DNA of 64,000 nt, taken from the NCBI RefSeq assembly GCF_010095445.2, contig NZ_WFGV02000022.1, positions 29,062-93,061 on the forward strand, written 5' to 3'. The notes under the pieces are model-generated. The model was given only the letters and a program-made list of their open reading frames with translations, ran no database searches and was not told the DNA's origin. Position 1 is the stretch's first letter, and each line of letters begins with the position of its first letter. Source of the stretch: Pseudomonas sp. TNT3. Lineage in GTDB: Bacteria > Pseudomonadota > Gammaproteobacteria > Pseudomonadales > Pseudomonadaceae. The translations under genes and the position numbers were made by a program. Positions 1 through 8,637 of the stretch are shown one piece after another.

Positions 1-1
1 C

Positions 2-319
2 GTTATGGACTATGTCGAGGACAACATAGAAGCGCCCATCAGTCTTGATGATCTGGCGAGCGTGGCATATTTGAGTCGATTTCACTTCGCCCGCTCATTC
101 AAAAAGGTCACCGGCAAGACTCCTCATGAGTACGTCAATGATCGCCGAATGGAACGGGCCAAAACCCTTTTGAGACATCGAAACCGGTCTTTGACCGAGG
201 TGGCGACGGCTCTGAATTTTTCTTCTTTATCAACGTTCAGCCGGGCGTTTCGCCAACATACAGGCCTGACTCCCAGCCAGTTTCCCAGAAGCGTTCACGA
301 CAGCGACATAACCGGTTAA
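2..319 (+). CDS. AraC-family transcriptional regulator, C-terminal part (cut by window edge)
   Basis: The visible 105 residues are a complete AraC/XylS DNA-binding domain with two helix-turn-helix units. The first is around the ISLDDLA...SRFHFARSFK segment and the second around LTEVATALNF...STFSRAFRQHTGLTPSQF. The reading frame is open to the first base, and the ATG at position 5 lies where the family has an internal residue, so the effector-binding N-terminus is probably outside the window. It would be a cytoplasmic DNA-binding activator. Its target cannot be told from this fragment. The gene ends about 40 bases before the 3' end of the convergent LysR gene. Confidence 0.85.
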   Translation, partial: VMDYVEDNIEAPISLDDLASVAYLSRFHFARSFKKVTGKTPHEYVNDRRMERAKTLLRHRNRSLTEVATALNFSSLSTFSRAFRQHTGLTPSQFPRSVHDSDITG

Positions 320-359
320 AGTCGACTGTTACCGAACTTTCAATCTCAGAGTGAGTTGT

Positions 360-1256
360 TCACCCTGGCAGCCAGTTCAGTACTTCCCTCTGAACGAAAT
401 CCGTAAATAGCTTGACCCTGACTGGAGTGTTAGCGCCGTAGGCATGCACCGCGTGCAGATCGAGTGAGGGCAATGGGCGCTTTTGCAATAGCTGCACCAG
501 ACGCCCTTGATCCAGATCCTGCTGAACAGTGCACCTCATCAGATACGCGACGCCCATGCCGCCTAACACTGCCGTTCGAAGTGCGAACCCAGAATCAACC
601 CCTACGCGGCCTTGTGGCAAGAGCGTTTCACCACTGTCGAAGACGATAGGCAACGTGCGCCCCCACAACTGATACCGCACGAATGGTAAACGCCGTAAAT
701 CCTCAATGGAATCAGGTTGCCCTTGAAGATCGATAAAACCGGGGGACGCCACCAAGACCATATCCATTCGAGCCAATTTGCGCGCCCTGAGGCTGCTGTC
801 GCTAAGTAATCCCACCCGATAGATGACGTCATACCCTTCGCTGATCAGATCAACGTGGTGATCGAGCAAGGTCAGATCCAGGTCGATGGAAGGGTGGTCA
901 GCTAAAAAAACCGAGTGAATCCTTGTCAGCATCAAACGACCTAACTCGCTCGGCATGCTCACCCGCAAATGACCTCGTGCATTGCCCGCGGGCCTGATCG
1001 CATCCGCTGAATCATCAAGTGCCTGCAACAACGGCGCCACACGTTCGAAAAATGCTTGCCCCTCAGGCGTCAAACTTAGCGTTCGGGTCGAGCGACGAAA
1101 CAAAGTGGCGTTCAGTTCCGCTTCCAGACGAGCAATACTTTTGGAAATCGCCGAAGGTGTCGTTCCGGCATTGCGCGCGGCCGCGCTAAACGTACCCGCC
1201 TCTACCACCCGGACGAAAGTAATCAAGTTGCTCGAATGACTCAACAGATTGGACAT
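360..1256 (-). CDS. LysR-family transcriptional regulator
   Basis: 298 residues, the usual LysR length. The N-terminal winged helix-turn-helix (about residues 10-65) contains the typical GTFSAAARNAGTTPSAISKS pattern, followed by a substrate-binding domain of the CrgA/DmlR-like type. A GGAG ribosome site lies 7-8 bases upstream of the ATG. It is divergent from the short-chain dehydrogenase at 1356, with about 100 bases between the starts. That is the classical arrangement in which a LysR protein controls the neighbouring enzyme gene and itself; this link is inference. The inducer is unknown. Confidence 0.92.
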   Translation of the reverse strand: MSNLLSHSSNLITFVRVVEAGTFSAAARNAGTTPSAISKSIARLEAELNATLFRRSTRTLSLTPEGQAFFERVAPLLQALDDSADAIRPAGNARGHLRVSMPSELGRLMLTRIHSVFLADHPSIDLDLTLLDHHVDLISEGYDVIYRVGLLSDSSLRARKLARMDMVLVASPGFIDLQGQPDSIEDLRRLPFVRYQLWGRTLPIVFDSGETLLPQGRVGVDSGFALRTAVLGGMGVAYLMRCTVQQDLDQGRLVQLLQKRPLPSLDLHAVHAYGANTPVRVKLFTDFVQREVLNWLPG

Positions 1257-1355
1257 AGGTGACTCCGGAGCACAACAGATGTGCCCTGCTCAGGACTGGT
1301 GGGGGTAAAACTGCGCCGCATAATACAGCGCTATATCAAATCTTGGAGTCATCAT

Positions 1356-2105
1356 ATGAAACGTCTTGAAGGTAAAGTTGCCGTCATTACCGGAGGCAAT
1401 AGCGGAATAGGCCTAGCATCGGCATGCATGTTTGCCCAAGAGGGTGCGCAGGTAGTCATAACGGCTCGGCGTAGAGACATTCTTGACCAGGCCATCGAGG
1501 TCATTGGTCATGGCGCGATTGGTATTCAAGGCGACGTCGCGAGTCTGGAACATCACGCCAGTGTCGCAGAGGAACTCAAGCGACGCTTCGGCGGGTTAGA
1601 TATTTACATGGCCAACGCCGGTGTGATCACCCTTCAGCCCACTGCCGAAGTCACACCAGAAGACTATGACGCGCAATTCAATATCAACACACGGGGCGTC
1701 TTCTTCGGCGTTCAGTCAATCGCGCCACTGCTACACGACAATGCCAGCATCATTCTGACCAGTTCGTTGGCCGCGACCAAAGTGCTGGATGGACATGCTG
1801 TGTACGCTGGTTCCAAAGCAGCAATCGCTGCCTTTGCTCGTAATTGGGCGCTCGAACTGCGTGCACGTCGCATCCGCGTAAACGTGTTAAGCCCTGGCCC
1901 TGTTGACACGGCCATCATTGGAAAACTCGGTATTTCGGATGAGCATCGTCCAGACTTTTTGAAGCTCATGTCCGATATGATCCCAGCTGGGCGACTGGGC
2001 GATGCTGAGGAACTGGCGCGTGCCGCACTTTTCCTCGCCTCGACTGATAGCGCATTCATCAACGGTATCGAATTGCATGTAGACGGAGGAATGTCGCTCG
2101 GCTGA
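1356..2105 (+). CDS. Short-chain dehydrogenase/reductase (SDR) family oxidoreductase
   Basis: 249 residues, a classical SDR. The cofactor motif TGGNSGIG is at residues 12-19, the NAG motif is near residue 90, and the catalytic Ser, Tyr150 and Lys154 (YAGSK) are present. The C-terminal DGGMSLG tail is typical. I chose the ATG at 1356 because a TGGAG ribosome site sits 8 bases upstream; the frame is open further upstream to 1281 but that part has no family similarity. It is a soluble NAD(P)-dependent enzyme of unknown substrate. It is divergent from the LysR gene, which probably regulates it. Confidence 0.9.
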   Translation: MKRLEGKVAVITGGNSGIGLASACMFAQEGAQVVITARRRDILDQAIEVIGHGAIGIQGDVASLEHHASVAEELKRRFGGLDIYMANAGVITLQPTAEVTPEDYDAQFNINTRGVFFGVQSIAPLLHDNASIILTSSLAATKVLDGHAVYAGSKAAIAAFARNWALELRARRIRVNVLSPGPVDTAIIGKLGISDEHRPDFLKLMSDMIPAGRLGDAEELARAALFLASTDSAFINGIELHVDGGMSLG

Positions 2106-2186
2106 TGTCTCCAGCAGCTTCAATGCACTAGCCTGCTACTCTCTCAGCCACAGACCTTTAGCAAAAACAGGACGGCGTCAGGATGA

Positions 2187-3161
2187 CTACCTTGACGCCC
2201 TCAAAGCCTGATTATTATGCATCGCAATGCGCAGCGCCGGCACAACCGGGAACTCGATCGGTTCACTAAAAATTGCACAGCAGCGGGAGCGCAACCAGCG
2301 CTCCCCCGAGTCTTTGTGCATTGCGGCACGCCAGACCATGGAAAGCTCCTCTGCCGGCAATTGCAGCGGCGCCGGCTCGGCTCGCAGGGTGCCGCTCGAA
2401 GCCATCGCCTTTGCGACATAGTCCGGCACGATGGCGAGCATGTCACTGTTCGCCAGTAACACCGGCAACGAACTGAACTGAGGGATCGTCAGCGCAACCC
2501 TGCGCTGACGGCCCATCAGGCTCAGCGCAAGATCAGTGGCATCGGACGTTCTTCCCATCGACGACACGAGAGCATGGGGACGCTGGCAAAACTCATCCAG
2601 CCCCAACGGGCCTGGCCGGTTATCGGTACGTAGCAGCATCGGCCGGATCGGCCGCAAGGCTTTGCGATGTGCATTGGCCGGCAGGTCAAGGGTGAGACTG
2701 ATGCCTATGGAAATTTCGCCGCTCATTAACATTTGCGACATTTGCCGGTGGTCGGCTCGCCGTACGATCAGCGTGATGTTCGGCGCCTCAATCCGTAGTT
2801 GACGGAGCAGGCGTGGCAGTAACGAGTACTCAACATCATCGGATAGTCCGATTTGAAAAGTGACGTTACTGGTGCAGGGATCGAACGACTGGCAACGACT
2901 TAACGCAGCCGCAATGCCGTCCAGTGCAGGCACCAGATTGGAAAAAATCTCCAGGGCCCGCGCGGTCGGCTCCATACCTCGCCCTGCTCGGATGAACAAC
3001 GGATCGTCGAACAGCACCCGCAGGCGACTAAGGGCCGCGCTGATGGTGGGCTGTCCAAGGAATAGCTTCTCACCAACACGGCTGACATTACGTTCATGCA
3101 TCATTGTCTCGAACACCACCAGAAGATTGATGTCAGCACGACGCAGCTCGTTTCTGTTCAT
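2187..3161 (-). CDS. LysR-family transcriptional regulator (NodD/LeuO-like)
   Basis: I chose the ATG at 3161 (MNRNELRRADINLLVVFETM), because the preceding 36 codons of the open frame show no family similarity; this gives 324 residues. The helix-turn-helix at about residues 25-65 reads VSRVGEKLFLGQPTISAALS, followed by the LFDDPLFIRAGRGMEPT pattern typical of the NodD/LeuO/PcaQ-like branch. The effector domain runs to the C-terminus. The next gene on either side is not divergent, so its target is not evident. A 403-base gap separates it from the response regulator at 3565. Confidence 0.88.
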   Translation of the reverse strand: MNRNELRRADINLLVVFETMMHERNVSRVGEKLFLGQPTISAALSRLRVLFDDPLFIRAGRGMEPTARALEIFSNLVPALDGIAAALSRCQSFDPCTSNVTFQIGLSDDVEYSLLPRLLRQLRIEAPNITLIVRRADHRQMSQMLMSGEISIGISLTLDLPANAHRKALRPIRPMLLRTDNRPGPLGLDEFCQRPHALVSSMGRTSDATDLALSLMGRQRRVALTIPQFSSLPVLLANSDMLAIVPDYVAKAMASSGTLRAEPAPLQLPAEELSMVWRAAMHKDSGERWLRSRCCAIFSEPIEFPVVPALRIAMHNNQALRASR

Positions 3162-3564
3162 GATATTCGCCACCCGGCACTGGGCCATTGAGTTTGGTGA
3201 TGTGCATGAATAGATTATTGGCGCGATTGAAAAACGTCTGTCGTACATGAGGACAGCTCGGTCATTCATTAGCAGTGCTCACTAACACCTGGGTATAACC
3301 AACGAATGAAAAAAGCTACATAATGGTGTCTTCTGGCTTTGACGAGCGACTTTTCGCATGAGCGACTTGGCCGAAATTACGGTTTTGTTGTCCTTAGAAA
3401 AAGGGAAACGTTGCGTTTAGCATAGGCATTCGATTGTTCGTTTCGGGCTAAAAATATCGAACTGCGCATGATCGAGTTCAATCAAAAACAACTACCTTCC
3501 TACGCAGCACCCGTTTCATGCGAAGAGGTTTGCAACGAAAGTAACGACCCTTTGGGAAAATTAA
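3162..3564. other. Intergenic region without a recognised gene
   Basis: About 400 bases between the divergent starts of the LysR gene and the FixJ-type regulator. No convincing coding frame was seen. It is expected to hold both promoters, but I cannot point to a clear consensus pair. Confidence 0.5.
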
Positions 3565-4218
3565 ATGAACGAGCATCATCCCCATCCTAAAACCAGCCGC
3601 AGTGAACCTATCGTTTTCATAATCGATGACGACGCTCCTTTGCGTGAATCACTGGGTAGCCTGTTGCGCTCCATTGGACTGCGAGTCGAACTGTTCGGCT
3701 CGGTCGCCGACTTCATGAAATTCAACCGACCGGAGATACCAAGCTGCATGGTGCTGGACGTACGTCTGCAAGGCAGCAGCGGTCTTGATTTTCAGAATGA
3801 CCTGGCCGACGCCAACATCAAAGTACCCATTGTCTTCATCACGGGACACGGTGATATCGCCATGACTGTGCGGGCGATGAAAGCCGGTGCAGTGGATTTC
3901 CTGACCAAACCGTTCCGCGAACAGGACTTGATAGATGCCGTAAGCGCAGCCCATACACGGGATAAAAACCGTCGCGAAACCGAGCGCTTTGCTGTGGATT
4001 TACGCGGGCGACACGATACGCTGACGGCCCGTGAGCAAACTGTCATGAGGCTAGCGGCCTCCGGTCTAATGAATAAGCAGATTGCCGGTGAGATCGGCTT
4101 GAGCGAAATAACCGTAAAGATCCATCGCGGCCAGGCGATGCGCAAAATGGGGGCTCGCTCATTTGCCGACTTGGTACGAATGGCCGAGGCCATATCGGCT
4201 TTTACGTCAGAGCAATGA
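3565..4218 (+). CDS. FixJ/NarL-type two-component response regulator
   Basis: 217 residues. The receiver domain (about 16-130) has the acidic pocket IIDDD, phospho-acceptor Asp65 in VLDVRL, the conserved Thr of VFITGHGD, and the Lys of FLTKPF. A LuxR-type helix-turn-helix follows (about 145-205, LTAREQTVMRLAASGLMNKQIA). The FITGHGDI and KPF signatures place it with FixJ, TodT and StyR. There is no adjacent kinase. In related genera such regulators are often paired with giant kinase/ATPase/histidine-kinase proteins like the one at 13070-18592, so that protein is a candidate partner (inference). The targets are unknown. Confidence 0.92.
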   Translation: MNEHHPHPKTSRSEPIVFIIDDDAPLRESLGSLLRSIGLRVELFGSVADFMKFNRPEIPSCMVLDVRLQGSSGLDFQNDLADANIKVPIVFITGHGDIAMTVRAMKAGAVDFLTKPFREQDLIDAVSAAHTRDKNRRETERFAVDLRGRHDTLTAREQTVMRLAASGLMNKQIAGEIGLSEITVKIHRGQAMRKMGARSFADLVRMAEAISAFTSEQ

Positions 4219-4552
4219 CTATACCCACGTATACAGCGGTCCCTTTCACAAGAGTCTATCTTGCCCTGATGGCGGACGACCTTCAGGCGTGTCCGCCTCC
4301 AGGCAGAACCTACCGAATGCACAATGACGCGATCACTTCTGTAGTTAAAACGCTTAGAAGCCGTGACCGCAACGAGCCGTTTTGCATACCTTCGTATAAC
4401 CCGTTAACACCTACTTATGCCCTCGCTGACCTCATGTAGCAGTGTTTCATATACCGCCGCCGCATAACATCTCCTGACGAACACACAGCACGACGCCGGT
4501 GCTGAATTGCAACACTTTTTACTGCCCTCGATTACTCTTCAGGAGTTAAACA
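4219..4552. other. Intergenic region without a recognised gene
   Basis: 334 bases between the response regulator and the flavoprotein. An open frame beginning at 4215 overlaps the regulator stop but has no family features and was not accepted. An AGGAG ribosome site just before 4553 belongs to the flavoprotein gene. Confidence 0.5.
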
Positions 4553-5755
4553 ATGAAACAGCAAATTTTGATTGTCGGTGCAGGATTTGGTGGCGTTTGG
4601 AGTGCATTGAGCGCCGCCCGCCTGTTAGATATACATGGCCGGAATGACGTCGAGATCACCGTTCTGGCGCCTCAAGCGGAGTTGCGAATTCGTCCGCGGT
4701 TCTATGAGCCGAACGTCCACAACATGAAAGCCCCCCTGCTCGACTTGTTCGACGCAGTAGGTGTGAAATTCGTGCAGGGCATTGCCGAAGTCATTGACGA
4801 AAACAACAGCCAGGTCAGCTATAGGGATACCTTGGGTAGACAAGGGCAATTGAGATACGACCGGTTAGTACTGGCAGCGGGTAGCCAATTGATGCGTCTG
4901 CCGGTCGAAGGTTTGCTCGAGCACGCGTTTGATGTCGATCAGATAGAAGCCGCCACACGTTTGGAAGCCCACATCAATTCACTCAACAATGTACCCGCCA
5001 GTGCCGCCCGCAATACCGTTGTAGTAGTGGGCGGCGGTTTTACCGGTATCGAAACGGCAACTGAAATGCCTGCGCGCCTGCGTGCTTCACTGGGCGAAAA
5101 CACCGACATCCGGGTGATCATCGTAGACCGAGGCCCGCAAATCGCCGCAGCCATGGGCGACGACATTAGCCCATTGATTGTCGAGGCGTCCGAGCATTTG
5201 AATATCGATTGGATTCTCAATTCCACCGTGGCCTCGATCGACGCCAATGGTGTCACTCTGGGCGATGGCACGCGTATCGAGTCCAACACCGTGATCTGGA
5301 CCGTAGGCTTCCGCGCAAGCCCGCTGACTGAACAAGTGGAAGGCACTCGTGATCTTCAGGGGCGGCTACATGTGGACAAGCACTTGAAGGTACTGGGTAG
5401 AACTGACGTGTTTGCTGCAGGAGACGTTGCCTATGCCGCGACGGATGAGGCAGGCAACTTTACGGTAATGTCTTGCCAGCACTCCATCGCCTTGGGCCGT
5501 TATGCCGGCAACAACGTTGCCGCCGACCTGCTGGGTGTGGAACCGATGACTTACAGCCAACCCAAGTACGTCACCTGTCTCGATCTGGGTGCCTGGGGAG
5601 CCGTATTCACCGAGGGATGGGATCGCCAGGTCAAACTGATCAAGCACGAAGCCAAGGAACTCAAGGCGCAGATTAACTCGATGTGGATCTATCCTCCGGC
5701 GGCTGATCGCGCAACGGCACTCGCCGCCGCCGACCCGCTGATTCCGGTGGCATGA
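4553..5755 (+). CDS. NAD(P)/FAD-dependent oxidoreductase, NDH-2-like
   Basis: 400 residues with two dinucleotide-binding folds. The FAD motif is near the N-terminus (VGAGFGGVW). The NAD(P)H motif follows at about residue 160 (VVVGGGFTGIE). A second FAD-contact motif lies at about residue 285 (VFAAGDVAYA). The family is the type II NADH dehydrogenase / pyridine nucleotide-disulphide oxidoreductase group, which passes electrons from NAD(P)H to a quinone or other acceptor at the cytoplasmic face. No membrane-anchor helix is obvious. The AGGAG ribosome site is well placed. The small membrane protein at 5848 follows in the same direction, and the terminator at 6149 closes the pair. Confidence 0.88.
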   Translation: MKQQILIVGAGFGGVWSALSAARLLDIHGRNDVEITVLAPQAELRIRPRFYEPNVHNMKAPLLDLFDAVGVKFVQGIAEVIDENNSQVSYRDTLGRQGQLRYDRLVLAAGSQLMRLPVEGLLEHAFDVDQIEAATRLEAHINSLNNVPASAARNTVVVVGGGFTGIETATEMPARLRASLGENTDIRVIIVDRGPQIAAAMGDDISPLIVEASEHLNIDWILNSTVASIDANGVTLGDGTRIESNTVIWTVGFRASPLTEQVEGTRDLQGRLHVDKHLKVLGRTDVFAAGDVAYAATDEAGNFTVMSCQHSIALGRYAGNNVAADLLGVEPMTYSQPKYVTCLDLGAWGAVFTEGWDRQVKLIKHEAKELKAQINSMWIYPPAADRATALAAADPLIPVA

Positions 5756-5847
5756 AAAGACTGATTCTGGAGTGGTTGCCGATCATAATCCGGCAACCGC
5801 TCACGTAGTGTCAGTCATGATCTAAACGCCAACTGCGGATAGTCGAC

Positions 5848-6087
5848 ATGTATGGCTTTTTTGAAAATCCGTATCGGGCGCTAAGACTGTCCAACAGTCT
5901 TTTGCTCGGTGGGCTATTCACCTTGATCCTTGGGGCCGTCGTAGCCTATGGCGTTGACCAGTACGTATTGCTGCCCTACCTGATAATTGCCCATACCATG
6001 ACGATTCTGGGACCGACTGCTATCAAACTGGGATATGTATTGCGCCTCCTGACCCTGAAACGTTTGCTATCCCTTCCCGCGTCATGA
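5848..6087 (+). CDS. Small two-helix inner-membrane protein (possibly PpyR-like)
   Basis: 79 residues with two hydrophobic helices (about 17-40 and 43-68) joined by a short turn. The central segment AHTMTILGPTAIKLGYVLRL is distinctive. It resembles the small Pseudomonas membrane proteins annotated as PpyR, but that is from memory and unconfirmed. It follows the flavoprotein at 4553 by 92 bases and is closed by a strong terminator, so the two may share a transcript. Confidence 0.6.
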   Translation: MYGFFENPYRALRLSNSLLLGGLFTLILGAVVAYGVDQYVLLPYLIIAHTMTILGPTAIKLGYVLRLLTLKRLLSLPAS

Positions 6088-6148
6088 TTTGAAATTGGAT
6101 ACCGACATCCCGGCCAGTTTTCCTTTCTGAACTGGGACATCTTCCAAG

Positions 6149-6184
6149 CGCCCGCCACACGTTTTCTTGGCGGGCGTTTTTTTG
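6149..6184 (+). terminator. Rho-independent terminator after the flavoprotein/small membrane protein pair
   Basis: The arms CGCCCGCCA (6149-6157) and TGGCGGGCG (6168-6176) form a perfect 9-bp stem with a 10-base loop, followed by seven T. Confidence 0.9.
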
Positions 6185-6243
6185 CCTGCTCGTTATTACG
6201 TTCAAGCCCGAATGTAAAGCTCGAACGATCTGGGTAATGCATG

Positions 6244-6386
6244 GGGATTGCTTTAATTGACCGGCTCATATGCCGATGCGCCGCGCTGCCAACACGCTTC
6301 CGCTTTGATAATGCTCGCATCCACAGCAAGTCCCTAACCTTTGACCAGACCGGCGTCCATGCGGCGACGCAGCAGTCCATTGAAAA
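6244..6386 (-). pseudogene. Fragment of an IS1182/IS5-type transposase gene
   Basis: The minus strand encodes LLRRRMDAGLVKG, a stop, then GLAVDASIIKAEACWQRGAS. This matches the pattern in IS1182-type transposases where a 'GLV-G-G' segment precedes 'FAxDASxIxAxAxxQRG'. Only about 140 bases remain. It has an internal stop and no terminal repeats that I can see. The assignment is by recalled motif, and the remainder of 6185-6566 shows nothing else recognisable. Confidence 0.5.
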
Positions 6387-6566
6387 AAGGAATCCCCAAC
6401 CACTCGTTTTTATCAAAAAATCGGAACAGCCTCCTTCGGGACAATTCGAGGAGTTCCTGATTTTTTCAGTTTTCCACCCGCGCCGGCAGGTTTTAGCAGC
6501 ATTTCGAAGGCCGAACGGGCCGACCTATAATACTGATAGCCCGGTGGCTCACACGGCTTTGGTTAG

Positions 6567-7220
6567 TCAAGCCTTTCCTGTATGGGAGCTAGGCGTTCCG
6601 AATGCACGGAGAAATGTGATGACAGCAGTGTTAATCCATTGATCTTGCTGCGCGCCGGACGGGATCGAATCCGGATGAGTCAAACATTGCATCTGCGCCT
6701 CGGAGCGCACGAGGTTCGTAAAGATACTGGCAGCGGTGTCAAGCCCTACGCTGCTGACGTCTAACTCTCCAATTCGAGTAGACCGTTCAATGTGCTGAGC
6801 AACTAGATTATTCATTGAGCTCGGCCCGACCACATAAAAATGGCGAGCAAGCTGCGGGAACCTGGGAGCTTCGCCGATTATCGCGCGGAAAAGCGCTAAG
6901 CCCGAAGGTGATAGAAATATCTCCATATAGGACCTGGCTAGAGTTGTCAGGATGTCACGCAGGTCATTCATGTTCATAGCGACCGAGTGCACTGCTTGGA
7001 TCGCCCTTTCACACTCTGCTTCCACTACGGCTTCAAATAGTTTTTCTTTAGTGGGGTAATACGCGTACACGGTGGACTTTGATACGCCGGCGGCGCGTTG
7101 AATCATGTCGGTGGTAGCTGCGCTAAAACCGTGTGCCAAGAAGATCTCACGTGCTCCGGCGACAACCATTTTGGCTTTTGGGGAGATGGTATCGGAAGGG
7201 ATGGCGGAAGTTGCCTGCAT
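6567..7220 (-). CDS. TetR-family transcriptional repressor of the adjacent efflux operon
   Basis: 217 residues. The N-terminal helix-turn-helix (about 18-65) contains GFSAATTDMIQRAAGVSKST, and an AcrR/TetR-type C-terminal ligand domain follows. An AAGGAA ribosome site lies 5 bases before the ATG. It is divergent from the EmrA/EmrB-like pair at 7463, and a perfect 10-bp palindrome lies between them, so it very likely represses the pump (inference from arrangement). It has a close but broken paralogue at 18631-19307. Confidence 0.9.
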   Translation of the reverse strand: MQATSAIPSDTISPKAKMVVAGAREIFLAHGFSAATTDMIQRAAGVSKSTVYAYYPTKEKLFEAVVEAECERAIQAVHSVAMNMNDLRDILTTLARSYMEIFLSPSGLALFRAIIGEAPRFPQLARHFYVVGPSSMNNLVAQHIERSTRIGELDVSSVGLDTAASIFTNLVRSEAQMQCLTHPDSIPSGAQQDQWINTAVITFLRAFGTPSSHTGKA

Positions 7221-7385
7221 GCGGATTCCTTTGCCAGAGAGCTAGATGGTTGACGATGTGCCCGGCCAAGGCATGAGCACAGCAAAAATAGGGTTAATGA
7301 TCTTCGGACCCATCAGTACAGTCAACCTTTACTAAGAGAATCACATACATCGCCATAGACATCGCAACGAATTTGACTATACCGT

Positions 7386-7395
7386 ACCGATCGGT
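7386..7395. promoter_or_regulatory. Palindromic operator candidate for the TetR repressor
   Basis: ACCGATCGGT is a perfect 10-bp palindrome in the intergenic region between tetR and the efflux genes. Variants of the same motif (ACCTATCGGT at 19391 and ACAGATCGGT at 19467) occur upstream of the paralogous broken TetR gene, which supports it as the shared binding site. Confidence 0.6.
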
Positions 7396-7462
7396 TTAGT
7401 CTAGATATTCTTCGAGTGAGAACTTTTTTCTCCCCATCAAGCGATGACGTGACGAGCGACAT

Positions 7463-8632
7463 ATGAGCATTATCCAGGCACCATCGGATGCGACTGAGGC
7501 ACAGAAAAATGCCCTTCAATGCCGGCGTACAAAACTTCTTCGACTCGCAATGCTGGGCTTCGCGGCGGCTGGGCTTACGTACGCAGGATGGACATTGTTT
7601 TTTGCAGGCGATTTTGTGACGACTGAGAATGCCTACACGGCCGCCGAGAGCGCTCAGATCACCCCATTGATAGCTGGCCCCGTAAGAGAGGTCAGAGTCA
7701 GTGATACTCAATTTGTGAGAGCAGGTGATGTGTTGGTATTGCTGGATGATACTGACGCTCAGCTTAACGTTGCACGAGCACAATCTGAGGTGGCGCACAC
7801 CGAGCGACAAGTCAGGGAGCTGCTGGGTAACGACGTAAATTATGCTGGTCAGATCAATTTGCGAAGCGCTCAGATTACTGCTGCACGCAGTGATCTATCT
7901 CGATTCAATGCCGCTTATGAAAAAGCTCTGATCGACGAGCGCCGTAGGCATAACCTAGCTGCGGTAGGAGCGATATCTCAGGAAGAATTAACCAACGCAC
8001 AAACGCGCCTTCGTGAGGCGAAGGCCGCGTTGGATCAAGCCAAAGCCAGCATACGTGTTGCAGAGGCTGCATATGAAGCAGCAAAGGGGGCGAGGCAAGC
8101 AAACATGGCCCTCGTCGAGGATGGTTCGCTCAGCTCCAACCCGGCAGTATTGATGGCCAGGGCAAAGCTTAACCAAGCTAAAGTCAATCTGGAGCGTACT
8201 GTTTTGCGCGCGCCTTTTGACGGAGTCATCGCGCAGCGGGTAGTCGAAATCGGCCAGCAGGTGCAATTGGGGGCTCGACTAATGACTGTAGTTCCTCTCG
8301 ACAAAATTTATGTTTATGCAAACTTCAAGGAAGGGCAGTTGAAGCGCGTTCACCCTGGTCAATCTGTTGAACTTACTGCAGATATCTATGGAGACAGCGT
8401 CGTTTATAAGGGAGTGGTTGTCGGTTTCGCAGGCGGATCGGGATCCGCGTTCTCGGCTATTCCGGCACAGAATGCTACCGGTAACTGGATCAAAGTTGTA
8501 CAGCGTTTACCTGTTCGTATTTCTCTGGATCGCGATCAAATCATGCAGCACCCACTGCGCGTGGGGCTATCTATGCAGGTCAGTGTCGACGTCAGCGGCA
8601 AAGACGAGCCGAACTCTGTGGCAAAGCGATAA
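7463..8632 (+). CDS. EmrA/HlyD-type membrane fusion protein of a multidrug efflux system
   Basis: 389 residues. There is a cytoplasmic N-terminus, one transmembrane helix at about residues 28-50, then a biotinyl-lipoyl-like half motif (GPVREVRVSDTQFVRAGDVL). A long alpha-helical coiled-coil hairpin (about 105-235) follows, then the second lipoyl half (ERTVLRAPFDGVIAQR) and a beta-barrel domain. It would bridge the inner-membrane pump encoded next to it with an outer-membrane channel, which is not encoded here. The stop is 5 bases before the permease ATG, so the two genes form an operon. Confidence 0.93.
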   Translation: MSIIQAPSDATEAQKNALQCRRTKLLRLAMLGFAAAGLTYAGWTLFFAGDFVTTENAYTAAESAQITPLIAGPVREVRVSDTQFVRAGDVLVLLDDTDAQLNVARAQSEVAHTERQVRELLGNDVNYAGQINLRSAQITAARSDLSRFNAAYEKALIDERRRHNLAAVGAISQEELTNAQTRLREAKAALDQAKASIRVAEAAYEAAKGARQANMALVEDGSLSSNPAVLMARAKLNQAKVNLERTVLRAPFDGVIAQRVVEIGQQVQLGARLMTVVPLDKIYVYANFKEGQLKRVHPGQSVELTADIYGDSVVYKGVVVGFAGGSGSAFSAIPAQNATGNWIKVVQRLPVRISLDRDQIMQHPLRVGLSMQVSVDVSGKDEPNSVAKR

Positions 8633-8637
8633 CAACT

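Noticed and set aside
4215..4439. Small frame overlapping the response regulator stop
   Set aside because: An ATGA overlap exists, but the product has no domain, no helix pattern and unusual composition.
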